Of a stretch of 64,000 bases of DNA, positions 34,198 through 43,004 are shown one piece after another. Below the pieces are notes generated by a model, which ran no database searches, was not told where the DNA came from, and saw only the letters and a list, made by a program, of their open reading frames with translations. How positions within the stretch are numbered: the stretch's first letter is position 1; each line of letters opens with the position of its first letter. The stretch is from contig NZ_JACIFP010000001.1 in assembly GCF_014197435.1 (NCBI RefSeq), positions 2,108,001 through 2,172,000 on the forward strand. Direction: 5' to 3'. Made by a program: the position numbers and the translations under genes. The DNA comes from Gordonia humi. GTDB lineage: Bacteria; Actinomycetota; Actinomycetes; Mycobacteriales; Mycobacteriaceae.

Positions 34198-35685
34198 ATG
34201 GATGTAGGTTCTCAGTTCGGTCCGTATCGGATCGACGCATTGCTCGGCCGCGGCGGCATGGGACAGGTCTTCCGCGCGTACGACACCGTTCGTGACCGGG
34301 AAGTCGCGCTCAAACTGTTGAACACGAACCTCGCCGAGGATGCGACGTTCCAGGAACGCTTCCGTCGCGAGTCGCAGACGGCGGCGAGACTCGGCGAGCC
34401 GCATATCATCCCGATTCACGACTACGGTGAGATCGACGGCGTCCTCTACCTCGACATGAGGCTCGTGGACGGGCGGGACCTGCGCGCCGTGCTCCGCGGC
34501 GACGGTCCGATGGCGCCGTCGGAAGCGGTCGGCGTCGTCGAGCAGATCGCGTCCGCGCTCGACGCCGCACACACGGTGGGTCTGGTACATCGCGATGTGA
34601 AGCCGGAGAACATTCTCGTCACGTCGAACGGATTCGCCTACCTGGTGGACTTCGGTATCGCGCATCATGCGGGCGACGATCATCTGACCAGGACCGGCAC
34701 CGCGGTCGGTTCGATCGCCTACATGGCGCCCGAGCAACTCGACAACGTGCCCGTCAGTGCGGCGTCGGACGTCTATTCGTTGTCCGCGGTCCTGTTCGAG
34801 CTGCTGACCGGCCGGCAGCCGTACCCCGGCGACTCGGTGAGCGCCGTGCTCAAGGCCACTGTGTTGGCGGCCGTTCCCGCGCCGAGCTCGATCAGCCCGG
34901 CGGTGATGCCCGCGCTCGACGCCGTCGTGATGCGCGGCCTGGCGAAGAACCCGGCCGACCGTTTCGGCTCGGCCGGCGAGTTCGCGGCCGCGGCCCGGGC
35001 CGCCGTCGACGGTGCGCCGATCGACCCTGCGTTCGAGGCGACCCGGATCGGGCAGCCGATTCCGATGCAGCCGCCCGTTCCGAGTACTCGACAGATGTCC
35101 GAACCGATGTCGTTCTCCGGGCCGCAGGCCTACTCGGGGCCTCAGAACTACTCGGGTCCCCAGAACTACTCCGGTCCCCAACAGCAGTTCTCCGGTCCCA
35201 TCGGGCAGCCGCCGCCGAGCTATCCGTACGGCGCGGCGCCCGCGTACGGCGCTGCTCCGCAGGGCGACAGCCGGGTCCTGCACATCGTGCTCGCCGTGCT
35301 GATCGGTCTGCTCGTGGCGGCGCTGATCGGTTTCGCGGTGTACTGGTTCGGCTTCCGGGATTCGGGTGGGTCGAGCACGGCGGCACCCTCGTCGACGACG
35401 ACCGTCACGAGCACCGTTCCGCCCACGACGCCGAGCGCCGCGCCCACGCCGCCCCCGGGGACCGTCCCGTGCGGTGGCGATGTCGGTGTGGCGGGCGGGG
35501 TCACCACCTGTGAGTTCGCCGTCAACGTTCGCAGCGCATACCTGCAGGCGGGGCCCGAGGGGCAGGCGCGCACCGTGGTCGCGAGCAGTCCGGTGACCGG
35601 TATGTCGTACACGATGTCGTGCACCCCGGAGGCGGGCGTGGTGGTCTGTCGCGGCGGGAACAGCGCCGTCGTCGTGATCTACTGA
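34198..35685 (+). CDS. Transmembrane Ser/Thr protein kinase
   Basis: 495 aa from ATG 34198; ATG 34186 adds four residues but sits against its AGGA. Kinase domain: glycine loop LLGRGGMGQV, Lys39 in VALKLL, HRDVKPEN (131-138), DFG (151-153), GTAVGSIAYMAPEQ. Then an Ala/Pro juxtamembrane region with tandem YSGPQN-type repeats (about 305-330), one membrane helix (about 359-384), a Thr/Pro/Ser linker and a small outside domain with four cysteines (PCGG, TCEF, SCTP, VCRG) likely paired. The domain could be a cell-wall sensor. Two exported penicillin-recognising-fold proteins follow. Confidence 0.92.
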   Translation: MDVGSQFGPYRIDALLGRGGMGQVFRAYDTVRDREVALKLLNTNLAEDATFQERFRRESQTAARLGEPHIIPIHDYGEIDGVLYLDMRLVDGRDLRAVLRGDGPMAPSEAVGVVEQIASALDAAHTVGLVHRDVKPENILVTSNGFAYLVDFGIAHHAGDDHLTRTGTAVGSIAYMAPEQLDNVPVSAASDVYSLSAVLFELLTGRQPYPGDSVSAVLKATVLAAVPAPSSISPAVMPALDAVVMRGLAKNPADRFGSAGEFAAAARAAVDGAPIDPAFEATRIGQPIPMQPPVPSTRQMSEPMSFSGPQAYSGPQNYSGPQNYSGPQQQFSGPIGQPPPSYPYGAAPAYGAAPQGDSRVLHIVLAVLIGLLVAALIGFAVYWFGFRDSGGSSTAAPSSTTTVTSTVPPTTPSAAPTPPPGTVPCGGDVGVAGGVTTCEFAVNVRSAYLQAGPEGQARTVVASSPVTGMSYTMSCTPEAGVVVCRGGNSAVVVIY

Positions 35686-35711
35686 GCGGCGGATCTCAGG
35701 TGAACGAGAGG

Positions 35712-36608
35712 ATGCGTGTGGCATCGAAACGGCGTACTACGGGAATCGCCGTCCTGGTTGCGGCTCTGGCGGTCTCGCTCGCCGCGTGCGGTGACGATGC
35801 GGCGTCGGAGGGAGTCGCGACGGTGACCGAGATCGTCACGGCGCCGTCGTCGACGACTCCCCAGGCGCCGTCGTCGACGGAGAAGTCGTCGAACGCCGAG
35901 CGGCGGCTGACGGCGAGCTTCGACGACTTGGCACTGGCTCAGCCGGTGGGGCTGGCAGTCGAGGCGGTCGGCGGCGGGAATTCGATGGTGTTCGGTGATC
36001 AGACGCCGCGGGTCGCCTGGTCGACGATCAAGGTGCCGATCGCGTTGGCCGCCGAACGTCGCAACGGGGCGAGCGACTCGGAGTCGGCGGCGATCATCGA
36101 CTCCGACAATGCGGCGGCCGAGGCGCTGTGGGCGTCTCTCGGCTCGCCCGATCAGGCGGCCGCCGCGGTCACCGAGGTTCTCCGCGAGGGCGGCGATGAG
36201 ACGACCACCGTACCGTCGCAGAAGCTGCGGCCCGAGTACACGGTGTTCGGCCAGACGAGCTGGCCGCTCGCCGATGCGGCGACCTTCACCGCGCATCTTC
36301 CCTGTCTGCCCGGCAGCGAGCACGTCGTGTCGCTGATGGGGCAGGTCGCGGGCAATCAGCAGTGGGGCCTCGAGGTGATTCCGGCGCGCGCCACGGCGGT
36401 CAAAGGCGGTTGGGGGCCCAACGCCGACGGCGGCTACGTCGTCCGGCAGATCGGCCTGGTGACGTTGAAGAACGGTCGGCGGGCGGCGGTCGCAATGAGT
36501 ACGTACGCGCCCGGCGCGTCGATGGATTCGGGTATCGCGGCACTGAATCAGGTCGGCGGCTGGGTGGGCCGCCACCTCGCGTCTCTCCCGGCCGGTCGCT
36601 GCGCATAA
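35712..36608 (+). CDS. Lipoprotein with penicillin-recognising (beta-lactamase-like) fold
   Basis: 298 aa from ATG 35712; GTG 35700 and GTG 35718 are alternatives. A lipobox (VSLAAC) is followed by a low-complexity Thr/Ser linker and a serine-active-site domain with S104-T-I-K107, S131-D-N133 and K231-G-G-W-G. These are equivalents of the SxxK, SDN and KTG motifs of class A beta-lactamases and DD-peptidases, but I see no Glu166-type deacylation residue, so an antibiotic-hydrolysing role is doubtful. Begins 26 bp after the kinase stop, probably cotranscribed. Paralogue of the next gene. Confidence 0.8.
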   Translation: MRVASKRRTTGIAVLVAALAVSLAACGDDAASEGVATVTEIVTAPSSTTPQAPSSTEKSSNAERRLTASFDDLALAQPVGLAVEAVGGGNSMVFGDQTPRVAWSTIKVPIALAAERRNGASDSESAAIIDSDNAAAEALWASLGSPDQAAAAVTEVLREGGDETTTVPSQKLRPEYTVFGQTSWPLADAATFTAHLPCLPGSEHVVSLMGQVAGNQQWGLEVIPARATAVKGGWGPNADGGYVVRQIGLVTLKNGRRAAVAMSTYAPGASMDSGIAALNQVGGWVGRHLASLPAGRCA

Positions 36609-36711
36609 CAGTCCGGCCACGCCCGGATTGCGGGTGAGCCACACGAATAGGCGACTGCGGATCCCGTCGGCTAAGTTACTGGAGTTGTTGATGTGACTGG
36701 AGGGGCTGAAG

Positions 36712-37587
36712 TTGATTCGTCGCGGGTTGATGACCATGTGTGCGGCCGCGGTTCTGGCGGGTGGGGCCGTCGCGGGCGCGGGCAGTGCGGATGCGATTCC
36801 TCTTCCGCCGTTGCCGAACCCGCTGCCGCAGTTGTCGCCGCATGCGTCGCAGGTCGCGCTGATCAAGTCCTTCAACACGCGTTCCAAAGCGATCACCGCG
36901 GCGATTCCGGGTCGCATCGGATTGTCGATCACACCGGTCGGCGGTGACGAGGCGATGAACTTCGGAACGGTCCGGACTGCGCGAGCGTGGTCGACGTTGA
37001 AGGTTCCTGTGTCCATCGCCGCCGAGCGTGCGAACGGCAAGAAGGTGGTCGCCGACATCCGACCGGCCATCCGGGCCTCCGACAACGACGCGGCCGAACG
37101 GCTGTGGGCGTCGATGGACGATGACAAGACCGCGGTCGCCGATGTGACCGCGGTGCTGCGAGAAGGCCACGACTCCGTGACGCGCATCCGATCGAGCCTG
37201 AGCCGACCGTCGAGCTACCCGGGTGCCACGAACTGGACTCTTGAGCAGCAGTCCGTGTTCGGTGCGCATCTGCCGTGCCTGCCCGACTCGTCGCGTGTCC
37301 TCGGCTACATGCGCACGGTCGAGAGCAATCAGCAGTGGGGCGTGAAGACCATGCGCAAACGCGGTGTCACCACCGCGGTGAAGGGCGGCTGGGGGCCGGT
37401 GAACGACGCGACGGGGAAGTACGTCGTGCGCCAGCTCGGAGTCGTCACCACGCCGCGTGGCGCATTCGCGGTCAGCATGGCGGCCCTGCCCTCGAGCGGA
37501 TCGTTCGAGGACGGGATCGCCATGCTGAACCGGGTGGGCGGCTGGGTCGGAGCCAATCTGAACAAGCTGCCCGTCGGAGGCTGCTGA
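36712..37587 (+). CDS. Secreted penicillin-recognising (beta-lactamase-like) protein, paralogue
   Basis: 291 aa, TTG start after GGAGGGG. A Sec signal (RRGLMTMCAAAVLAGGAVAGAGSADA) replaces the lipoprotein signal of its neighbour, so this copy is released or loosely held. Motifs are S94-T-L-K97, S123-D-N125 and K224-G-G-W-G, in the same frame of conserved blocks as the upstream gene (FGAHLPCLP, NQQWGV, AVKGGWGP, GGWVGxxLxxLPxGxC). The pair arose by duplication and then diverged in localisation. Again no clear deacylating Glu. Probable role in cell-wall peptide handling or sensing. Confidence 0.82.
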   Translation: MIRRGLMTMCAAAVLAGGAVAGAGSADAIPLPPLPNPLPQLSPHASQVALIKSFNTRSKAITAAIPGRIGLSITPVGGDEAMNFGTVRTARAWSTLKVPVSIAAERANGKKVVADIRPAIRASDNDAAERLWASMDDDKTAVADVTAVLREGHDSVTRIRSSLSRPSSYPGATNWTLEQQSVFGAHLPCLPDSSRVLGYMRTVESNQQWGVKTMRKRGVTTAVKGGWGPVNDATGKYVVRQLGVVTTPRGAFAVSMAALPSSGSFEDGIAMLNRVGGWVGANLNKLPVGGC

Positions 37588-37596
37588 CGCGGGGCG

Positions 37597-38952
37597 TCAG
37601 CTCCCGAAGCTCGTCAATACGATCGCCTCGGCGAGAGCGGTCCGGCGGATCTCCTCCGGATCGACGCTCTCGTTCGGCGCATGGATGTGGCACAGCGGCT
37701 CCTCGACGCCGAGCAGCGCGATCTCCGCGTTCGGGTGGGCTTCGGCGAGTACCGTGCACAGCGGGATCGACCCGCCCTGTCCGGCGTGGAACACACCGTC
37801 GACGCCGTAGGCGGACTTCAACGCCTCGGTCAGCGCGGCGTAGCCGGGACCGTCGACCTTCGCGCGGAACGGTCGACCGAACGCGTCCGGTTCGACGTCC
37901 ACGCGCACACCCCACGGGATGTGCTTGCGCAGATGCGCGACCAGGGCGTCGTAAGCCGGTTGCGGCTCCATACCCGGCGGAATGCGCAGGTTGAGCATCG
38001 CCGAGGCCTGCGGGATGATCGCCGCCGCGCATTCGGCGGTGCTCGGTGCGTCCATGCCGATCACCGTGACGGCCGGCCGCGCCCACGCCATGTCGGCCGG
38101 GGTCCCGCTGCCGAGTATCGCGGTGCCCTCCAGTGCGCCGACATCGGCACGGAACTGCTCGTCGGAGTAGACGACACCGCCCCACTCCTGGGTGTTCTCC
38201 ACCCCTTCGATGACGGTGTCCCCGCGGTCGTCGCGCAAGGAGGCCAGGCCGGCGACCAACGCCGCCATCGCATCCGGAGTCGGGCCGCCGGCCGCACCGG
38301 AGTGCACCGCGGTCTCGAGCGCGGACACGGTCACCTTCACGTTCACCACGCCGCGCAGGCTGGTGGTGAGCGTCGGCAGTCCGACGGCGACGTTCCCGGC
38401 GTCGCCGATCAGGATCAGATCGGCCGCGAACAGTTCGGGGCGCTCCTTCACGAGGTCGTCGAGGCCTTCGCCGCCGGCTTCTTCCGAGCCTTCGATGATG
38501 ATGCGGACGTTGCACGACAGGTCCTCGGCGGCGGCGCGCAACGCGGTCAGGTGCGCCACGACGTTGCCCTTGCAGTCGGCGCTGCCGCGCCCGTACCAGC
38601 GGCCGTCACGTTCGGTCAACGTGAACGGGTCGTCGGTCCACAGCGCGTCGTCGCCCGCGGGCTGCACGTCGTGGTGGCTGTACAGTGCGACCGTCGGACT
38701 GCCCGCGGGCCCCGCCCGGTGGCCGACGACGGCGGGGGAGCCGTCGCTGGTCACTATCACCTCGGCGTCGAACCCGAGATCGGTGAACGCCTCGCACACC
38801 CACTCCGCGCTGGCGCGCGACGCATCGGACTTGGAGGAGTCGATGTGCACGGACGGGAACGAGACGAGGGTCGCGAGGTCGTTGTGCGCGCGATCCATGA
38901 ACTCGGAGACGGAGGCGGACAGGCTGTCGGCGGTGGGGACCGGAATGCTCAT
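37597..38952 (-). CDS. M20-family dipeptidase
   Basis: 451 aa metallopeptidase. Metal and catalytic positions are visible: His-Asp in LYSHHDVQPA, Asp in GRGSADCKGN, Glu pair in IEGSEEAGGEG, Asp in LIGDAGN, and His in CHIHAPNESV; the lid domain lies between (about residues 200-310). This is the M20 dipeptidase/carnosinase-like group acting on short peptides in the cytoplasm. Convergent with the beta-lactamase-like gene, 9 bp away. No operon partner is certain, although the pirin-like gene starts upstream at 39709 and ends 4 bp before it. Confidence 0.92.
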   Translation of the reverse strand: MSIPVPTADSLSASVSEFMDRAHNDLATLVSFPSVHIDSSKSDASRASAEWVCEAFTDLGFDAEVIVTSDGSPAVVGHRAGPAGSPTVALYSHHDVQPAGDDALWTDDPFTLTERDGRWYGRGSADCKGNVVAHLTALRAAAEDLSCNVRIIIEGSEEAGGEGLDDLVKERPELFAADLILIGDAGNVAVGLPTLTTSLRGVVNVKVTVSALETAVHSGAAGGPTPDAMAALVAGLASLRDDRGDTVIEGVENTQEWGGVVYSDEQFRADVGALEGTAILGSGTPADMAWARPAVTVIGMDAPSTAECAAAIIPQASAMLNLRIPPGMEPQPAYDALVAHLRKHIPWGVRVDVEPDAFGRPFRAKVDGPGYAALTEALKSAYGVDGVFHAGQGGSIPLCTVLAEAHPNAEIALLGVEEPLCHIHAPNESVDPEEIRRTALAEAIVLTSFGS

Positions 38953-38956
38953 GCTT

Positions 38957-39709
38957 TCAGGATCGCACGAGATCGAAGCCCGCGTGCATCTCCCAGTAGA
39001 GGACCTCAGGCTGCGCGTCGTCGTCGACCGGCGTCACCGTCAGCTCGCCGGAGTCGGTGAGCCGCATGGCATCTCCCTGCGCGAGGACGTGCTGCTCGCC
39101 GTCGACGCGCACTGTGGCCGATCCGCGCGCGAGGAAGAGATGTCCGTACGGGGCACCCGGCAGTGTGACGGCGTCGATCGGTCGGGCGATGTGCAGCGTG
39201 GCGTATCGGTTGTTGATCGGCGCGGCCGCGGTGCCCGCGTGCTCGGGCCGACCGGAGGCGACGACCACCGGTCGGCCGGTCGCCAGGGCGTCGGCGAAGT
39301 CGTGTGCTGACTGCTCGGGCGGCAACTCGTCCTGATGCGGGGCGACCCACATCTGGATCACGCGGAGACTCTGCCGGCCGGAGCGCTTGGCGGCGTTGGC
39401 CTCCGAATGGGTGATCCCGGTTCCCGCCGACATCCGGCCGAGCGTCCCGATCCCGAGGGTTTCGACGTTGCCGACCGAATCCTTATGCGTCACAGCGCCG
39501 TCGAGCACCCAGGTGAGGATCTCCATGTTCTGGTGATGGTGCGCGTCGAGGCCTTCGCCCGGGTCGACGACATCGTCGTTGTGCATGACGAGGACCCCGT
39601 GGGCGTTGCCGAACAGGTCATAGTTTCCGGTGCCCGGAAACGACTGGCGCGAGGTGAGCCACTCGTTGGCCCAGTGGAGCCGGTCGGCGGCGGGGATCAC
39701 GGTGATCAT
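38957..39709 (-). CDS. Pirin-family protein (YhhW type)
   Basis: 250 aa, ATG preceded by CTGGAGG. Bicupin fold; the N-terminal cupin carries the metal site region LDAHHHQNMEILTWVLDGAVTHKDS and GTGITHSEANA, as in quercetinase-type pirins. Members bind iron and can have quercetin 2,3-dioxygenase activity or sense redox state. It follows the MarR gene with a 4-base overlap, so three genes (pirin, MarR, pirin) make one operon. Confidence 0.88.
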   Translation of the reverse strand: MITVIPAADRLHWANEWLTSRQSFPGTGNYDLFGNAHGVLVMHNDDVVDPGEGLDAHHHQNMEILTWVLDGAVTHKDSVGNVETLGIGTLGRMSAGTGITHSEANAAKRSGRQSLRVIQMWVAPHQDELPPEQSAHDFADALATGRPVVVASGRPEHAGTAAAPINNRYATLHIARPIDAVTLPGAPYGHLFLARGSATVRVDGEQHVLAQGDAMRLTDSGELTVTPVDDDAQPEVLYWEMHAGFDLVRS

Positions 39710-40158
39710 GATTCCTCCAGGGAGTCGAGGTGGTCGGCGAGGCGGCACATGACGGTCTCGAGAGACTCGCCGTCGTCGGGGGTGAGACCGGCGAAGAAGA
39801 AGCGGTCGACGTCGGCGCCGTGGTGTCGTGCCGCCGCGGCGAAGGCTGCTCGTCCGTCGTCGGTGAGGCAGGCGAAGGAGCCGCGGCCGTCGCCGGGCAC
39901 GGGTTCGCGGCACACCCAGCCGCGTTTGGCGAGAGCGCCGATCTGGTAGGAGAGACGGGACGCGGAGAAGATCATGCGGTGCGACAGATCGCGCATGCGC
40001 ATCCGTCGGTCCGGCGCCTCCGACAGGAGCAGCAGGACGTGGTAGTCCGACAGTGTCATGCCGTCACTCGCGCGGAGCCGCTCGTCGACGGCGGTCTGCA
40101 CGCGGACGCTGTTCTCGATGAACAGGCGCCACGCGGCAGACCGTCGGTCGCCGGTCAT
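39706..40158 (-). CDS. MarR-family transcriptional regulator
   Basis: 150 aa. Winged-helix core: LRASDGMTLSDYHVLLLLSEAPDRRMRMRDLSHRMIFSASRLSYQIGALAKRGWVCREPVPGDGRGSFACLTDDGRAAF. No cysteine-based redox sensor is obvious apart from three Cys residues. It sits between two pirin genes and overlaps both by ATGA; the TTAAAATTTGAA dyad in front of the first pirin gene is its likely operator. Effector unknown; flavonoids or oxidants are plausible given the pirins. Confidence 0.88.
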   Translation of the reverse strand: MTGDRRSAAWRLFIENSVRVQTAVDERLRASDGMTLSDYHVLLLLSEAPDRRMRMRDLSHRMIFSASRLSYQIGALAKRGWVCREPVPGDGRGSFACLTDDGRAAFAAAARHHGADVDRFFFAGLTPDDGESLETVMCRLADHLDSLEES

Positions 40159-41129
40159 CGACCCATACGGTGCGGGCGCAGGGCGTCGGCGGGCACGACG
40201 CCCAGGCGACCTGCCTGGAAGTCCTCCATCGCCTGGACGACCTGCTCCTTGGTGTTCATGACGAACGGACCGTACTGCGCGACGGGCTCGCGGATCGGCT
40301 GTCCGCCGAGCAGCAGCACTTCGAGCGAGGGGCGGTTCGAATCCTGATTCTCGTCGGCGGCGACGGTGATCCGATCGCCGGCGCCGAGCAGAGCGAGCTG
40401 TCCGCCTTCGACGGGGCGCTTCTCGACACCGACGGCGCCCCGTCCGGACAGGACGTAGACCAACGCGTTGAAGTCCTCGCGCCACGGCACCGACAGTTGT
40501 GCGCCCGGCGAGATCGTCGCGTGCGCGAACACGATCGGCGTGTGTGTCGCGCCGGGTCCGGTGCGGCCGTCGAGGTCGCCCGCGACGACGCGGACCAGCG
40601 CTCCGCCGTCCTCTGAGGACAGCAGCAGCGACTGCTCGCCTTCGAGATTCTGGTAGCGCGGCGCGATGAACTTGTCGGTCGACGGCAGATTGACCCACAG
40701 CTGGATGCCGTGGAAGGTGCCGCCGGATTCGACGAGTTCGGCGGGTGGCGTCTCGATGTGCAGGATGCCCGATCCTGCGGTCATCCACTGGGTGGCGCCA
40801 TTCTGGATGAGTCCGCCGCCTCCGGTCGAATCCTGGTGCGCGAACAGGCCGTCGATCATGTAGGTGACGGTCTCGAAACCGCGATGCGGGTGCCAGTCGG
40901 TGCCGCGCGGCTCGCCGGGTTCGTACTCCACCTCGCCCATCTGGTCCATGTGGATGAACGGATCGAGGTCGCGGGCGTGGACTCCGGCGAACGCGCGGAC
41001 GACGGGGAATCCCTCACCCTCGTATCCGCGCGGACCGGTGGTGACGGTGCGGACGCGGCGCTCGGTCGCGTCGATCGGAGCCGAGCTGATGCGCGGCAGG
41101 GTCAGAGTGTCTGCGGTCACGGCGGGCAT
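40155..41129 (-). CDS. Pirin-family protein
   Basis: 324 aa from ATG 41129, with AGGAGAAC upstream. Classical pirin: HPHRGFETVTYMIDGLFAHQDS holds metal-binding His residues, GSGILHIETPP another, and ISPGAQLSVPWREDFNALVYVLSGRGAVG begins the C-terminal cupin. First gene of the pirin-MarR-pirin operon. Iron-dependent cupin oxygenase or transcription cofactor-like roles are known for the family; the actual role here is unproven. Confidence 0.9.
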   Translation of the reverse strand: MPAVTADTLTLPRISSAPIDATERRVRTVTTGPRGYEGEGFPVVRAFAGVHARDLDPFIHMDQMGEVEYEPGEPRGTDWHPHRGFETVTYMIDGLFAHQDSTGGGGLIQNGATQWMTAGSGILHIETPPAELVESGGTFHGIQLWVNLPSTDKFIAPRYQNLEGEQSLLLSSEDGGALVRVVAGDLDGRTGPGATHTPIVFAHATISPGAQLSVPWREDFNALVYVLSGRGAVGVEKRPVEGGQLALLGAGDRITVAADENQDSNRPSLEVLLLGGQPIREPVAQYGPFVMNTKEQVVQAMEDFQAGRLGVVPADALRPHRMGR

Positions 41130-41145
41130 GATGTTCTCCTTTTCC

Positions 41146-41157
41146 TTAAAATTTGAA
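41146..41157. promoter_or_regulatory. Candidate MarR operator TTAAAATTTGAA
   Basis: A 12-bp AT-rich dyad (TTnAAATTTnAA) 17 bp upstream of the first pirin start. AT-rich 10-16-bp dyads are typical MarR sites and the local composition is strikingly low in GC for this DNA. Control by the MarR protein of the same operon is inference. Confidence 0.45.
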
Positions 41158-41369
41158 CTATCTGCCGGGATCAACCGTCCCGCGCGGAGGACTATTCCCG
41201 CGTCGATGATCGGGCTGAGCGGCTCGTCGGCGGTATCGGATCGTTCGGCGCCGAGTCCGTCGGCCGAGCATTCGCATCACGATTAGGCATAATCAGTCGC
41301 GATCTGCGGCGAATCGGGGGATATTCAGTCAATCAGATGAGCGATCACACTATGGGAGGAAATGATCGT

Positions 41370-42152
41370 ATGACTGACACCGTGTCCACGCCCGCCAAAT
41401 GGTTGGCAGAACTGTTCGGAACATTCTGGCTCGTCTTCGGGGGCTGCGGTTCGGCCGTCTTCGCCGCCAAGGTCATCGCAGAGGATGCCGACACCAGCAG
41501 CATGTTCCAAGTCGGCATCGGATTCCTCGGTGTCGCACTCGCTTTCGGTCTGACTGTCGTCACCATGGCGTACGCGGTCGGTCACATCTCCGGCGGACAC
41601 TTCAACCCGGCGGTCACTCTGGGCGCCGCGGTGAGCGGACGCCTGCCGTGGAAGGACCTGCCCGGCTATTGGATCTCGCAGGTCGTCGGCGGCCTGATCG
41701 CCGGTGCCGCGATCTACGGAATCGCATCGGGTAAGGACGGATTCGAGGCGACCGGAAACATGGCGGCCAACGGCTACGGAGACCATTCGCCCGGCGGCTA
41801 CACCCTCGGCGCGGTGATCCTCGCCGAGGTCATCCTGACGGCGTTCTTCTTGATCGTCATCCTCGGGGCGACGGACGCTCGTGCACCGAAGGGCTTCGGT
41901 CCCCTGGCGATCGGCCTGTCTTTGACGCTCATCCACCTCATCTCGATCCCGATCTCCAACACCTCGGTGAATCCGGCACGGTCGACCGCGGTCGCGTTCT
42001 TCAACGGCGCGGGCGCGCCCGGCCAGCTCTGGGCCTTCTGGGTGGCCCCGCTGATCGGTGGACTCATCGGCGGACTGCTGTATCCGCTGCTGTTCGAGAA
42101 CGGCAAGCTCAAGTTCGGCGCCAAGGCCGCGGCGGAGAGTCCGCGCGACTGA
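41370..42152 (+). CDS. aqpZ: Aquaporin Z-type water channel
   Basis: 260 aa from ATG 41370 with GGAGGA 9 nt upstream; an ATG at 41352 is less likely. Six membrane segments and both NPA loops: GGHFNPAVT and [15 protein letters not shown]. The stretch [21 protein letters not shown] matches E. coli AqpZ nearly residue for residue, including the His and Arg of the water-selective filter, so water rather than glycerol is the likely permeant. Tight followed by the lipase-like gene 23 bp downstream. Confidence 0.93.
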   Translation: MTDTVSTPAKWLAELFGTFWLVFGGCGSAVFAAKVIAEDADTSSMFQVGIGFLGVALAFGLTVVTMAYAVGHISGGHFNPAVTLGAAVSGRLPWKDLPGYWISQVVGGLIAGAAIYGIASGKDGFEATGNMAANGYGDHSPGGYTLGAVILAEVILTAFFLIVILGATDARAPKGFGPLAIGLSLTLIHLISIPISNTSVNPARSTAVAFFNGAGAPGQLWAFWVAPLIGGLIGGLLYPLLFENGKLKFGAKAAAESPRD

Positions 42153-42175
42153 CGATTCCGGCTACGCTGCACTCC

Positions 42176-43003
42176 ATGCAGACAGTCACAGCGTCAGTCG
42201 CAGGCCTGGGCGGCACCACCATCGTCTACGACGTCCACCGGCCCGACACCGAGCCGGTGGGCGTCGTCTTCCTCGCTCACGGGCTCGGTGAACACGCCGC
42301 TCGATACCGCCACGTCGCTCGGGTGCTCACCGACCGCGGCTACGTCGTCGTCGCCCCCGATCACGCCGGACACGGACGGTCCGGCGGAAAGCGCTTGGGC
42401 GTCACCGACTTCAGCGACTTCACCACCGATCTGCATACCGTGATCGGTGCCGTCGACGTCACCGGGCCGCGATTCCTGATCGGGCACAGCATGGGCGGTG
42501 CGATCGCGCTCTCGTACGCACTCGATCACCAGGACGAACTCGACGGGCTCGTGCTGTCGGGACCGGCGCTGGTGCCCGGCGACGAGCTTCCGCCGATCAT
42601 GGTCAAGCTCGCGCCCGCCCTCGGCAGGATCGTTCCGTGGCTGCCCGCGGCGGCGCTGCCCGCCTCCGGAGTGAGCCGCGACCCGCAGGTGGTCGCCGCC
42701 TACGAGAACGATCCGCTCGTCTGGCACAGCGGTATCAAGGCGGGACTCGGCGGCGCGCTGATCCGTGAGATGAAGACCTTTCCGGAACGGCTTCCGTCCC
42801 TGCGGATCCCGACACTCGTCTTACACGGGGGCGCCGACGTCCTCGCCAACCCCGAGGGGTCGCGGATGGTCGAGCGTCTGGCGGGCGGCGACGATGTGAC
42901 CGTGACGGTCTACCCGGGGCTGTTCCACGAGATCTTCAACGAGCCCGAGCAGGACGAGGTGATCGGGGCGGTCGCCGACTGGATCGTCGCCCACAGCCAC
43001 TGA
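42176..43003 (+). CDS. Monoacylglycerol lipase-like alpha/beta hydrolase (Rv0183 type)
   Basis: 275 aa. Catalytic triad regions: LIGHSMGGAIAL (Ser), LVLHGGADVLANPEG (Asp) and YPGLFHEIFNEPEQ (His), with oxyanion loop LAHGLGEHAARYRHVA. The length and motifs match mycobacterial MGL (Rv0183), which hydrolyses monoacylglycerols. No signal sequence. Convergent with the FadE5-type gene, with only one base between stops. Confidence 0.88.
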   Translation: MQTVTASVAGLGGTTIVYDVHRPDTEPVGVVFLAHGLGEHAARYRHVARVLTDRGYVVVAPDHAGHGRSGGKRLGVTDFSDFTTDLHTVIGAVDVTGPRFLIGHSMGGAIALSYALDHQDELDGLVLSGPALVPGDELPPIMVKLAPALGRIVPWLPAAALPASGVSRDPQVVAAYENDPLVWHSGIKAGLGGALIREMKTFPERLPSLRIPTLVLHGGADVLANPEGSRMVERLAGGDDVTVTVYPGLFHEIFNEPEQDEVIGAVADWIVAHSH

Positions 43004-43004
43004 A

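Noticed and set aside
35712..37587. Active beta-lactamases
   Set aside because: SxxK, SDN and K-G-G motifs are present, but no deacylating Glu could be placed, so only the fold is claimed.
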